This document shows, in pieces, positions 8,436-16,880 of a DNA stretch of 64,000 nucleotides (its first letter is position 1; every line of letters starts with the position of its first letter). The notes below the pieces were generated by a model that did not search any database, had not been told where the DNA came from, and saw only the letters and a list, made by a program, of their open reading frames with translations. The DNA is from Pyrinomonadaceae bacterium (lineage in GTDB: Bacteria > Acidobacteriota > Blastocatellia > Pyrinomonadales > Pyrinomonadaceae), in NCBI GenBank assembly GCA_021228405.1, contig JAJQRF010000002.1:310001-374000 (forward strand). Reading direction: 5' to 3'. Both the position numbers and the translations under genes were made by a program.

Positions 8436-9404
8436 TCAATCACCCAAAAACTTGTCGGGAACCAGGTAATTCTGCACATAATCGGCGACGGATTGGTGCA
8501 ATGAAGTCATTTCTTTTTCGTAGCCTGTTTCACGAATCCGCGTGATGTCGGCTTGGGTGTGATATTGGTAACGGTCGCGCAAGTGTTGCGGCATTTCGAC
8601 GTATTCGATTTCCGGCGGCAGATCGAGCGCGTTGAAAATGGCTTTCGCAAGCTCGTTCCAGGTGTGCATTTCACCCGACCCGACATTGAACAACCCGCCG
8701 ATTTTATTTTCCGTAAAATGCAGAGTCATATCCACAACGTCTTTCACGTAAACGAAATCGCGTCCGAACTCGCCGTCTTTGTAAGCGGGATTCGCGCTTT
8801 TGAAAAGCTGTAATTTTCCCGTGTCGCGAATCTGTGCGAACGCTTTGTTGACGAGCGAACGCATATCGTCCTTGTGATTTTCGTTCGGTCCGAAAACGTT
8901 GAAATATTTCAGCCCGACGATATTTTCAAATAATCCGTTTCGATGCGCGTAAAGATCGAAAAGATGTTTCGAGTAGCCGTAAACATTAAGCGGGCGAAGT
9001 TTTTCGAGATTTAGAACGCCGTCTTCCATTCCGTTCGCGCCGTCGCCGTAAGTTGCCGCGCTTGAAGCGTAAATAAAACGGGTTCCTTTTTCGACCGACC
9101 AATTGGCAAGCCGTTTCGTAAACCCGTAATTGTTGCGCATCACAAAGTTTGAGTCGCGCTCGGTCGTCGCCGAACACGCGCCGAGATGAAGTAAGGTTTC
9201 GGTTTTATCAAACTGTGCAAGATTCGCAATAAAGTCGTCCGCGTCCAGATAATCCGCAAACCGGAGCGGCGCAAGATTTTTCCATTTGTCGGAAGAATCG
9301 AGCCGGTCAACGACCAGAATATCACTCTGCCCAAGCTGATTGAGCCGCCAAACGAGCGCACTGCCGATAAATCCCGCACCGCCGGTGACGATTATTTTAC
9401 TCAT
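8436..9404 (-). CDS. hldD: ADP-L-glycero-D-manno-heptose 6-epimerase
   Basis: A 322-residue extended SDR epimerase that makes the ADP-heptose used for the LPS inner core. VTGGAGFIGS is the NAD(P)-binding motif, YGYSK holds the catalytic Tyr and Lys, and the signature LKYFNVFGPNENHKDDM is specific for HldD. The start is placed at MSKIIVTGG; an earlier in-frame ATG adds eleven residues from the flanking hairpin repeat. No other hld genes are near, so the pathway is dispersed. Its presence shows the cell makes heptose-containing LPS. Confidence 0.93.
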   Translation of the reverse strand: MSKIIVTGGAGFIGSALVWRLNQLGQSDILVVDRLDSSDKWKNLAPLRFADYLDADDFIANLAQFDKTETLLHLGACSATTERDSNFVMRNNYGFTKRLANWSVEKGTRFIYASSAATYGDGANGMEDGVLNLEKLRPLNVYGYSKHLFDLYAHRNGLFENIVGLKYFNVFGPNENHKDDMRSLVNKAFAQIRDTGKLQLFKSANPAYKDGEFGRDFVYVKDVVDMTLHFTENKIGGLFNVGSGEMHTWNELAKAIFNALDLPPEIEYVEMPQHLRDRYQYHTQADITRIRETGYEKEMTSLHQSVADYVQNYLVPDKFLGD

Positions 9405-9409
9405 AAAAA

Positions 9410-9510
9410 TTATCCACAGATAAACACAGATGGACACTGATAAGACGAAAAGAGATAAATATTTTTATCTGTTTTTTCATCTGAGTTTATCTGTGTCCAT
9501 CTGTGGATAA
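9410..9510. repeat. Hairpin spacer of repeated ATCTGTG units
   Basis: Between hldD and the deoxyhypusine-synthase-like gene. The left arm starts TTATCCACAGATAAACACAG and the right arm ends CCATCTGTGGATAA. Units ATCTGTG, GTTT and TCCATCTGTG recur in permuted order, so several pairing registers are possible. Confidence 0.8.
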
Positions 9511-9520
9511 ATATTCTTTA

Positions 9521-10498
9521 TTACCACTCTAAAATATAAGCGAACATCAGCGGTGCAACGATCGAAGCGTCGGATTCGACAATGAATTTCGGCGTATCGA
9601 TGGCGAGTTTGCCCCACGTGATCTTTTCGTTCGGAACCGCCCCCGAATAGCTTCCGTAACTCGTGGTCGAATCGGAAATCTGGCAGAAATAGCCCCAAAC
9701 GGGAACGTTTTCGCGTTGTAAATCCTGATGAAGCATCGGCACGACGCAGATCGGGAAATCGCCCGCGATGCCGCCGCCGATCTGGAAAAATCCGATGGTC
9801 GAATCGTCGGTCGCCTGTTCGGTATACCAATCGGCGAGCATCATCATATATTCGATTCCCGTTTTGACCGTGTGAACGTTTTTCACATCCTGCGTGATGA
9901 TGTGTCCGGCATACATATTTCCCATCGTCGAATCTTCCCAACCCGGCACGACCATCGGCAGATTTTTCTCCATCGCCGCATACATCCACGAATTTTTCAG
10001 ATCGATCTGGTAATACTCTTCGAGCGCGCCCGAACGCAGAACCTGATACATAAATTCGTGCGGAAAATAGCGTTCGCCCGCTTGGTCGGCTTTCGTCCAA
10101 ACGTCGACCATCGCTTTTTCGAGGCGGCGCATCGCTTCCATTTCGGGAATACACGTATCGGTCACGCGGTTCATATGACGGTCTAGCAAATCCTGTTCGT
10201 CCTGCGGCGTGAGATCGCGGTAATGCGGGACGCGTTCGTAAAAATCGTGCGCGACCAGGTTAAACAAATCTTCTTCCAGATTTGCGCCCGTGCAGGAAAT
10301 TATCTGCACTTTGTCCTGACGGATCATCTCCGCCAGAGACAGTCCCAGTTCCGCCGAACTCATCGCTCCGGCAAGCGTTATCATCATCTTGCCGCCGTTC
10401 GTCAGATGAGTTTTGTATGCTTCAGCCGCATCAACCAATGCCGCCGAGTTAAAATGCCGAAAATGATGTTTGATAAATTCGCTGATTTGATTATTCAT
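9521..10498 (-). CDS. Deoxyhypusine synthase-like protein (probable homospermidine-type synthase)
   Basis: A 325-residue member of the deoxyhypusine synthase fold. In eukaryotes and archaea this enzyme transfers an aminobutyl group from spermidine to eIF5A. The NAD-binding segments LAGAMSSAELG and SCTGANLEEDLFNLVAHD are present. The motif SYSGAVPNEKITWGK keeps the lysine (K297) that forms the covalent aminobutyl intermediate. Bacteria have no eIF5A. A cyanobacterial homologue (SpeY) makes homospermidine, so a polyamine role is the best inference. The start is placed at MNNQISEF; upstream in-frame residues do not look conserved. No other polyamine genes are adjacent. Confidence 0.88.
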   Translation of the reverse strand: MNNQISEFIKHHFRHFNSAALVDAAEAYKTHLTNGGKMMITLAGAMSSAELGLSLAEMIRQDKVQIISCTGANLEEDLFNLVAHDFYERVPHYRDLTPQDEQDLLDRHMNRVTDTCIPEMEAMRRLEKAMVDVWTKADQAGERYFPHEFMYQVLRSGALEEYYQIDLKNSWMYAAMEKNLPMVVPGWEDSTMGNMYAGHIITQDVKNVHTVKTGIEYMMMLADWYTEQATDDSTIGFFQIGGGIAGDFPICVVPMLHQDLQRENVPVWGYFCQISDSTTSYGSYSGAVPNEKITWGKLAIDTPKFIVESDASIVAPLMFAYILEW

Positions 10499-10666
10499 AA
10501 TTAAACTAAAAAAAGCCCGCAAACGTCTACGGAAAAATTTCCGCCATCTAACGTCTTTTGTGGCTTCAGTCAAATAAGTTAAGTTTTAATCTATACTAAT
10601 TTGCCGTAAATATGCAAATTTTGAGTTTTTGAGGAAGTAAGGCAGGGAAAAATTAATTTTATCGCC

Positions 10667-10770
10667 TCTAACGGATGATTTTTGTCAAAAACAGATGAAT
10701 TTCGCTAAAAACGGATGAGAATTCTAAAAAACGGATGAAATCCGACAAAAACACGCAAAATCGGATGCCT
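10667..10770. repeat. Direct-repeat array with exact 20-bp pitch
   Basis: The octamer ACGGATGA (or ACAGATGA) begins at 10671, 10691, 10711 and 10731, exactly 20 bp apart, each later copy preceded by AAAA; a further TCGGATGC lies at 10761. Spacers differ. It sits in the 10499-10904 spacer upstream of the deoxyhypusine-synthase-like gene; the rest of that spacer shows nothing else I can name. It looks like an iteron or operator array. Confidence 0.75.
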
Positions 10771-10904
10771 TACCGAATAATATTTGGAAATGGCATTTTT
10801 AACTTTCTCTAAAGGCTTTCAATGAAAATGTCTGCTTTGTGCATTTACCGAGAAAGCAGCTCCATACATTTTATACATTTCTGCAATGAAATTGGCGCAA
10901 GTGA

Positions 10905-11306
10905 TTACTTGCCCGAAACTTCCTTCTGAATTTTCATCACTTCAATAATCGAAGCGAGGATTTTCTGTGTGAAAGATTTCGGTTTCACCTCGCAAACGGC
11001 GTGGAGTCCGAGCAGAACGTGAACGACCTTGATGGCACAAAGCACGGTCTGGTCAACGTCTTTGACCGAAAAAGCGGGATCGATGCCGAGATTGACGCGC
11101 CCTTTTTCATCACACCACGCATCGGCATTTTCGAGCGCAATCGCATTTGCGATCATTTTCGTGTCGGTTTCAGGCGGTAAATCCAGAATCATCGAACAAC
11201 GTCCATCGATGAACGAAAATTCACTTTCCACGCCGACCGTTTCAAGCAAACCCTCACGCACGTCTTTTATCATATTCAGCAATATTTCGCGTGTTTCGGC
11301 GGGCAA
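10905..11306 (-). CDS. Conserved-looking protein of unknown function
   Basis: A 133-residue acidic protein starting at a TTG codon; I recognise no family. The open frame continues upstream through the palindrome at 11365-11381, and the segment just upstream (YRNISE) reads like coding sequence, so the true start may be further upstream with a non-ATG codon. Secondary structure looks alpha/beta (LLNMIKDVREGLLETVG; CAIKVVHVLLGLHAVCEVKP). It has no signal peptide or membrane segment. Confidence 0.55.
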   Translation of the reverse strand: MPAETREILLNMIKDVREGLLETVGVESEFSFIDGRCSMILDLPPETDTKMIANAIALENADAWCDEKGRVNLGIDPAFSVKDVDQTVLCAIKVVHVLLGLHAVCEVKPKSFTQKILASIIEVMKIQKEVSGK

Positions 11307-11364
11307 TTCGCTGATATTTCGATACTGGACGGGAATTTCCCAAGCCCTTAATTTTGTTCCGCGA

Positions 11365-11381
11365 ACAGGCGGACCGCCTGT
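11365..11381. repeat. REP-like palindrome ACAGGCGGaCCGCCTGT
   Basis: A 17-bp palindrome with one central base, in the 11307-11593 spacer. The flanking bases (CCGCGA left, GATTGCAAG right) look like part of a dispersed intergenic element, but only one copy is visible here. Confidence 0.6.
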
Positions 11382-11517
11382 GATTGCAAGTTCTCAGAAT
11401 TTTTCCCAACGTCCGCGCCAACGATTCATTGATTTTTATGCTCCTTCCCGTTTGAATTTCTTAAAAAGTAATTCGCCCGGTAAGACATTTTCGGATTCAA
11501 AAGCCGAAAGAATATTT

Positions 11518-11570
11518 AAAAAGGGAAAAGCTGAAACCCCGGATCAACGAGCTTTCAGCTTTTCCCTTTT
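11518..11570 (-). terminator. Terminator of the FG-GAP gene
   Basis: A perfect 18-bp stem (AAAAGGGAAAAGCTGAAA with its complement) around a 16-base loop. It lies 24 bp past the stop codon of the FG-GAP gene and ends in a short T-rich tract in the minus direction. Confidence 0.8.
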
Positions 11571-11593
11571 AGAACAGTTTAACTATTCAAAGA

Positions 11594-13105
11594 CTAACGA
11601 ATGTATGCACCCGGAGTCGGAATATCGGTGCTGTTACCGAATGCCTGTGATGCAAATGCACCGTTCGATGAATTCAGACGATACCAAGTGCCGTCTGACG
11701 GACGGAAGACAGCCACATCAGTTTTTGCATCGCCATCATAATCTCCCGGAACCGGTTTGTCGGTCGCGTTGCCGAATGATGTCGAAACGAATGCGCCGTT
11801 CGATGAATTCAAACGATACCAAACGCCGCCGCGGTATACTGCCACATCGGTTTTAGCGTCGCCGTCATAATCTGCCGGAACCGGAACGTCGGTCGAATTT
11901 CCGAAGGTTACGACTGACAACGAGCCATTCGATGAAAGCAAGCTATACCAGGTGCCGTTTGACGGACGGAACACGGCAATGTCGGATTTTGCATCGCCGT
12001 CAAAGTCAACGATCTGCGGTTTGTCTGTTGAAGTTCCGAAGGTCGTGCTGACAAAGTTTCCGTTTGACGAATTCAAACGATACCAGGTTCCCTGTGACGG
12101 TCTGTAAACTGCAATATCGGCTTTTCCGTCACCGTCGAAATCTCCCGGAACAGGAAGGTCGCCGGCACTACCGAAGGCAGTTGCCGAGAAAGTTCCGCCG
12201 TTTGAATTCAGACGATACCAGTTTCCGTCACGGTAAACGGCAACATCTGTTTTATTGTCGCCGTCATAATCTGCCGGAACGATCACATCCGTCGAATTAC
12301 CGAAAGCCGTTGACGAAAAGGCATTGTTCGCACTGTTTGAAATATACCACGAACCGGCTGACGGGCGGAATACGGAAACGTCCGTTCTACCGTCGCCTGT
12401 GTAATCGAAATCGGCTGAACCTGTCGGCGGAGCCGTAAACGGCGTATAAACGAAGGTATCGATACCGATGATGTTTGAATTATCACCGTCCGGTCCGCCG
12501 TTTTCTACGAAGTAACGGAAAGCAACGCGTCCGCTCGTCGGAGCCGAGAGTCCTGAAATCGTTGCCGTAAATTGCGTCCAGGTAAGCGGATAGTCACCGC
12601 CGTAAGTCGGGTTAATATCCAACAAAAGCGTGGTGAAATCACCTACATCGGTTGCGGTAGTTCCGACATTTGTGCTTGAGCCGTTTGTCGAAAGGCGAAG
12701 TTGCAAACGGTCGGGAAATGCGATGCTCGGCGTTCTGGTATAGAACGAGATCGTATCACCGTTGGAAAACGTTCTGGTCGGTGCAAGCAGCCAGTTGCTG
12801 ATCGTTCCTACTCCGGTCGTACTGTTGAAGTTTACCAGAATACAGGAAGTCGCAGCACCTGCTTGTGCCGGCGGAATTGCCGTTCCACTGCATTGTGACC
12901 AGGTCGAAGCTCCGAGCGGTTGGCTTTTGTTGGTTTGAAACCAGCCCGCCGCAGGAAGTCCTGCCACGTTTGCAAAATCTTCGTTAATCGCCTGTGCGTT
13001 CGCAATATTTGCGCTTGCAAAACACAATCCCAAAATAGCCAATGAAATTACGCATCCTCTTAAAATCATCGACGAAATAGACTCAACTTTTGGAGTCAAA
13101 GACAT
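11594..13105 (-). CDS. Secreted FG-GAP/VCBS repeat protein
   Basis: A 503-residue exported protein. Residues 1-37 contain a signal peptide ending near ANAQA. About 38-215 resembles the 'choice-of-anchor J' (MAM-like) domain: EDFANVAGLPAAGWF followed by beta strands. From about 230 to the end there are seven FG-GAP/VCBS blades of about 38 residues, with Ca-binding loops such as DYDGDAKTDVAVFRPS and the invariant GTWYRLNSSNG. This predicts a beta-propeller. Adhesion or surface display is the usual inference for such repeats. An AGGAGGG ribosome site precedes the ATG. The repeat style is typical of Blastocatellia genomes. Confidence 0.9.
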   Translation of the reverse strand: MSLTPKVESISSMILRGCVISLAILGLCFASANIANAQAINEDFANVAGLPAAGWFQTNKSQPLGASTWSQCSGTAIPPAQAGAATSCILVNFNSTTGVGTISNWLLAPTRTFSNGDTISFYTRTPSIAFPDRLQLRLSTNGSSTNVGTTATDVGDFTTLLLDINPTYGGDYPLTWTQFTATISGLSAPTSGRVAFRYFVENGGPDGDNSNIIGIDTFVYTPFTAPPTGSADFDYTGDGRTDVSVFRPSAGSWYISNSANNAFSSTAFGNSTDVIVPADYDGDNKTDVAVYRDGNWYRLNSNGGTFSATAFGSAGDLPVPGDFDGDGKADIAVYRPSQGTWYRLNSSNGNFVSTTFGTSTDKPQIVDFDGDAKSDIAVFRPSNGTWYSLLSSNGSLSVVTFGNSTDVPVPADYDGDAKTDVAVYRGGVWYRLNSSNGAFVSTSFGNATDKPVPGDYDGDAKTDVAVFRPSDGTWYRLNSSNGAFASQAFGNSTDIPTPGAYIR

Positions 13106-13693
13106 AATTTATTCCCTCCTCAAAATTAGAAATATATTTTTACTTTATACTGGAAAATAGTGGTTTCGTATCCTTATCAATACAGGATAGAACCATAACT
13201 GAAATTTAATATATTTAGTTTTTTTCGTTCAAAAGGGGGAAAGTTACGAATACTTGAATATTAAAATATCGAAAACTCCCGAACTACAAGAACTACACAA
13301 GAAATTCCGTTCCTGAAACAGGTTTCGGAATTCTTTTCAATTAAATGTTTCTCAAGCAGTTTAATCTAATTCTTTCGATTTTGGAAGCATTTTTCTCAAA
13401 TTTCCGAAAATTGTTGAAAATACTTCATTTAATTCTATTTTTATAATCTTTTTTTGCCATTTTGACTCTATTTTTCTTATAGTTTACACGCTGTCGCAAA
13501 GGATTATGAAAATCCGTTTCCGGCAAAATAAAACTTTGCCGCGGAAAACTTCCAAACCCGGATATAACCGACACGTCATATCAAATTACAAAACTCTTAC
13601 AATTGTGCTGTTAAAAACCTGTTAGCATTGAAATTGACGCGAAAGAGAGGCGTTGAATCTTTTTATTTTTCAATCATAAGTTGAGGTTTTATA
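13106..13693. other. Divergent intergenic region between FG-GAP and desaturase genes
   Basis: This AT-rich spacer of 588 bp shows no coding potential. It holds an imperfect hairpin at 13299-13335 (AAGAAATTCCG with CGGAATTCTT). A weak promoter-like pair, TTGACT at 13462-13467 and TACACG at 13485-13490 with 17-bp spacing, points toward the desaturase gene. Confidence 0.4.
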
Positions 13694-14566
13694 ATGCAGA
13701 ACGTTGTCGAGATCAATCAGGCAAAATCTTTAAAAATTCAATGGTCAACCATTGTCGGGGTCACATTTTTTCACGCGATGGCAATTTTGGCTCTTTTCAC
13801 TTTCAGCTGGCAAAATCTAGCCGCTTTTTTATTTACCTGGTGGTTTGCGGGAAGTTTGGGAATCGGGCTCGGCTACCATCGCCTTTTAACGCATCGCGGA
13901 TTTAAAACTCCGAAATGGTTTGAATATTTTCTGACTTTCTGCGGCACTATCGCTTTACAATCAGGCGCGATCAGTTGGGTGACGACGCATCGCCTGCATC
14001 ACGCCTTTACCGAAACGGACAAAGACCCGCATTCGCCGCTGAAAGGTTTGTATTGGGCGCATATCGGCTGGATTTTTCGCGGAACGGCGCAAAATCAAAC
14101 CGAAGCGACGATGACGCGCTATACGCCCGATATGATGAAAGACCCGGTTCACCGTTTTATGAACAAATATTACTGGGTTTCTTCGATCATCGTGGCGGCA
14201 ATTTTATATGCGATCGGCGGTTGGACAATGGTTATCTGGGGCACGTTTTTGAGAACGGTTTTCGGTTGGCACGCAACGTGGCTGGTCAATTCGGCAACGC
14301 ATACGTGGGGTTCGCGCCGTTTCGAGTCGCGCGACACTTCGACCAACAACGGTTGGATCGCGGCGATCACGTGGGGCGAAGGCTGGCATAATAATCATCA
14401 CACTTATCCGCGTTCCGCTCGTCACGGTCTGACGTGGAAGGAAGTTGACATCAACTGGCTCGAAATCAAAGCGATGGAGAAAATCGGGTTGGTTTCGGAC
14501 GTTTATGCTTTCGATCTGAAGGAAAATCAGGAAACGGTCAGTAACTCGATCAAAAAAGCCGCATAA
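13694..14566 (+). CDS. Acyl-CoA/acyl-lipid delta-9-type fatty acid desaturase
   Basis: A 290-residue membrane di-iron desaturase that introduces a cis double bond into fatty acyl chains, adjusting membrane fluidity. The three histidine boxes are intact: HRLLTH at 62-67, HRLHH at 99-103 and HNNHH at 232-236. Two pairs of hydrophobic segments (about 18-57 and 163-190) fit the family topology. It is followed after 86 bp by a histidine kinase and response regulator on the same strand, an arrangement reminiscent of thermosensing DesK/DesR, although those kinases are of a different subfamily. Confidence 0.93.
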   Translation: MQNVVEINQAKSLKIQWSTIVGVTFFHAMAILALFTFSWQNLAAFLFTWWFAGSLGIGLGYHRLLTHRGFKTPKWFEYFLTFCGTIALQSGAISWVTTHRLHHAFTETDKDPHSPLKGLYWAHIGWIFRGTAQNQTEATMTRYTPDMMKDPVHRFMNKYYWVSSIIVAAILYAIGGWTMVIWGTFLRTVFGWHATWLVNSATHTWGSRRFESRDTSTNNGWIAAITWGEGWHNNHHTYPRSARHGLTWKEVDINWLEIKAMEKIGLVSDVYAFDLKENQETVSNSIKKAA

Positions 14567-14585
14567 AGAAAACGCAAAATTTGCA

Positions 14586-14631
14586 ACGGAAAATGGAAAG
14601 TAAATCAACCGCTTTATTTTCCATTTTCCGT
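14586..14631. repeat. Hairpin between desaturase and kinase genes
   Basis: Perfect 14-bp arms (ACGGAAAATGGAAA at 14586-14599 and its complement at 14618-14631), followed by a second copy of the right-arm unit TTTTCCGT. One of the tandem-unit hairpin spacers. Confidence 0.8.
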
Positions 14632-14652
14632 TTTCCGTTTTACATTTAAAAA

Positions 14653-15534
14653 ATGCGCCGCCGAAAGACCGCAATCTTCTTTTTGATATTGGGAATCAGC
14701 CTGATCGCGCTGGCGGTCGCGCTGAACATCGGCTGGATTCTGCTCAATCTGCGCGAAGTCGCATTGATGATCTTCGGCATCGTTTTTTTCGCGCTTATCA
14801 TTACGGGTTTAGTTTTGAATACGATCTTTTTACTACGCGAGATAAAGCGCAACGAACAGCAGGACGCTTTTCTCAACGCAATGACGCACGAGCTGAAAAC
14901 GCCGATTGCCTCGATCAAACTTTATCTGGAAACGCTGAAAACGCGGAATGTGCAGGAAGAAAAAAAGCGCGAATTTTACGACATTATGCTCGCCGACAGC
15001 AATCGTCTGCTGAACACGGTCGAAATGGTTTTACAGGCAAGCCGCACCAAGGAAAAGAACCGTCTACTCAACGTTTCCGACATCGATCTGGAAGTTCTTT
15101 TGAAGGAAACCGTCGAGATCGTCAAAAGTCGCCACGATTTGAGCGAAGAAGTCATCAAACTCGTCACGCCGTCGAAACACATCGTTATTTCCGGCGATTA
15201 TGCCGAACTGCAAAGCGTTTTCATCAATCTGCTCGATAATGCCGTGAAATATTCCGCCGAAAATCCGAAAATCTTCGTTCGTCTGAAAAATTCACGCGAC
15301 GACAAAGCCGAAATTTTTATCAAGGATAACGGAATCGGTTTGGAAACGAACGAGATGAAACGCATTTTCAAACGATTTTACCGCGTCGCCAATCTTTCGA
15401 CGCAAAAGAAAAAAGGAACGGGATTGGGACTTTTCATCGTGCAGTCGATCATCAAAAAACACGGCGGGAAAATTCGTGTTGACAGCGAAGGCGAAGGAAA
15501 AGGAAGCACGTTTATCGTGCAGTTACCGAAATAA
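14653..15534 (+). CDS. Membrane sensor histidine kinase
   Basis: A 293-residue HisKA/HATPase kinase. Two transmembrane helices (about 7-31 and 37-61) are joined by only a few residues, so there is no periplasmic sensor domain and sensing is probably within the membrane. The phospho-accepting H-box is NAMTHELKTPIASI with His79. The N box (FINLLDNAVKYS), G1 (DNGIGL) and G2 (GTGLGLF) are present. No HAMP domain is visible. It is encoded 12 bp before its probable cognate regulator and downstream of the desaturase. Confidence 0.9.
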   Translation: MRRRKTAIFFLILGISLIALAVALNIGWILLNLREVALMIFGIVFFALIITGLVLNTIFLLREIKRNEQQDAFLNAMTHELKTPIASIKLYLETLKTRNVQEEKKREFYDIMLADSNRLLNTVEMVLQASRTKEKNRLLNVSDIDLEVLLKETVEIVKSRHDLSEEVIKLVTPSKHIVISGDYAELQSVFINLLDNAVKYSAENPKIFVRLKNSRDDKAEIFIKDNGIGLETNEMKRIFKRFYRVANLSTQKKKGTGLGLFIVQSIIKKHGGKIRVDSEGEGKGSTFIVQLPK

Positions 15535-15546
15535 AAAATTGCATTT

Positions 15547-16257
15547 ATGAAAATTTTGATCGTCGAGGACGAAGAACATTTGGCAAACGGTTTGCGCTTT
15601 AATCTGGAGCTTGACGGTTTTGAGGTCGAAACTGCCTTTGACGGCGAAAAAGCGTTGCAGATTCTCGAAAACAATAAATTCGACGCGATCGTTTTAGACG
15701 TGATGATGCCGAAAAAAGACGGTTTTGAAGTTGCCAAAACTATGCGCGAAACCGAAGATTTTACGCCGATCCTGATGCTCACCGCACTCGGAAACGCCGA
15801 AGACGTTTTGAAGGGTTTTGAAGCAGGAGCAGACGATTATCTGCCGAAACCTTTTGAATTAACGATATTTCAAGCCCGCCTTCACGGACTTTTACGCCGC
15901 CGCGAATGGTTTGAAAAATCTCAGAAAACGGCTCTGCCCGAAACGAATGCCTTTTCGATCAACGGGAAAAAAATCGATTTTGAAAATCTCGAACTCCACA
16001 GCGGAACGGAAATAATTCATCTGACTTTGATGGAAGCCAAACTGTTGCGCTATCTGATCGAAAGCGAAGGAAAACCCGTTTCGCGCAAAACGATTCTCGA
16101 AGAAGTCTGGGATTTGCGCGAAGACACGGACACGCGCGCAATCGATAATTTTATCGTCCGTCTGCGCAGATATTTGGAAGACGAACCCGAAAAACCGCAA
16201 ATCCTGCAAACTGTTCGCGGCATCGGCTATCGTTTTGTCAAAAAAGAAGAAAACTAA
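15547..16257 (+). CDS. OmpR-family response regulator
   Basis: A 236-residue two-domain regulator: receiver domain (1-120) with acidic pocket EDE at 7-9, phospho-acceptor Asp51 (VLDVMMP) and Lys in PKPFE; C-terminal winged helix (about 140-232) with KPVSRKTILEEVW and AIDNFIVRLRRYLED. Presumed partner of the kinase immediately upstream. Target genes are not evident, though the desaturase two genes upstream is the nearest candidate. Confidence 0.92.
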   Translation: MKILIVEDEEHLANGLRFNLELDGFEVETAFDGEKALQILENNKFDAIVLDVMMPKKDGFEVAKTMRETEDFTPILMLTALGNAEDVLKGFEAGADDYLPKPFELTIFQARLHGLLRRREWFEKSQKTALPETNAFSINGKKIDFENLELHSGTEIIHLTLMEAKLLRYLIESEGKPVSRKTILEEVWDLREDTDTRAIDNFIVRLRRYLEDEPEKPQILQTVRGIGYRFVKKEEN

Positions 16258-16284
16258 ATCAGGCAAAGAAAAGATCAACATTTT

Positions 16285-16375
16285 TTGAATGCGAACCGGG
16301 CGAATCAAACGGATTTATGCAGATTTTTACAAAATCTATCTGCGTTCATCCGCCTGATTTGCCCGATCCGCGCTC
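16285..16375. repeat. Hairpin spacer of ATCxG-type units
   Basis: Between convergent genes. The left part reads GCGAACCGGGCGAATCAAAC and the right part CATCCGCCTGATTTGCCCGA; they pair imperfectly across a central ATTTTTACAAAAT. May act as a bidirectional terminator. Confidence 0.5.
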
Positions 16376-16874
16376 AAAATTCTGAAAGATTTTTTTTCTT
16401 TATCGGAATCCAGATTTCTTCTTCCGCATTCGGGTCGGCAGGATGATAATTTGCGCTCATTACTTCAAAATGCGGTCGTCCGTCCAATTCAAATTCCGAA
16501 TTCGGAAGCCACACGCCGTAAATAAAAGCCGAAGTTTTCGCAAATTCCTGCGGCGTTCCGCGATGAACAAAAACTGCATATTTTCCACTTGGAATCGTAA
16601 ATTTTTCCAGTTCGTCAGGAACATTATGTAAACTTTCAACCTGCACCGCCGCCCATTTTTCAAATTCGGTTTGCGGCGTTAATTGCTCCGAATTCAAACC
16701 TTTTTCAAAAATCTGCACGGAATAAAAATCCGTGTCCGTGCGGTTTTCGATTTCTGTTACGCGCGGCTTGAAATTTTGCCACAATTCGAGCGTTTTATTT
16801 TCGGAAAGTGTCGTTTTGATTTTCATTCCGATCAGTTTTCGGTTTTCGATTTCGATAATTTTCGGTTCGTTCAT
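16374..16874 (-). CDS. GyrI-like effector-binding domain protein
   Basis: A 166-residue stand-alone GyrI/AraC-effector-type small-molecule-binding domain. The N-terminus KIIEIENRKLIGMKIKTTLSEN and the C-terminal HFEVMSANYHPADPNAEEEIWIPIKKK are characteristic; this fold binds hydrophobic cations and drugs in related proteins. It has no DNA-binding domain. It sits 6 bp downstream of a LytTR regulator on the same strand and is probably co-transcribed with it. Confidence 0.8.
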   Translation of the reverse strand: MNEPKIIEIENRKLIGMKIKTTLSENKTLELWQNFKPRVTEIENRTDTDFYSVQIFEKGLNSEQLTPQTEFEKWAAVQVESLHNVPDELEKFTIPSGKYAVFVHRGTPQEFAKTSAFIYGVWLPNSEFELDGRPHFEVMSANYHPADPNAEEEIWIPIKKKNLSEF

Positions 16875-16880
16875 CGGTTT

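Noticed and set aside
11029-11856. 275-codon open frame on the plus strand
   Set aside because: It crosses a terminator and the antisense of two genes and contains no recognisable domain.
11594-13105. FG-GAP repeats as a novel repeat element
   Set aside because: The DNA repetition is explained by the known beta-propeller repeat of the encoded protein.
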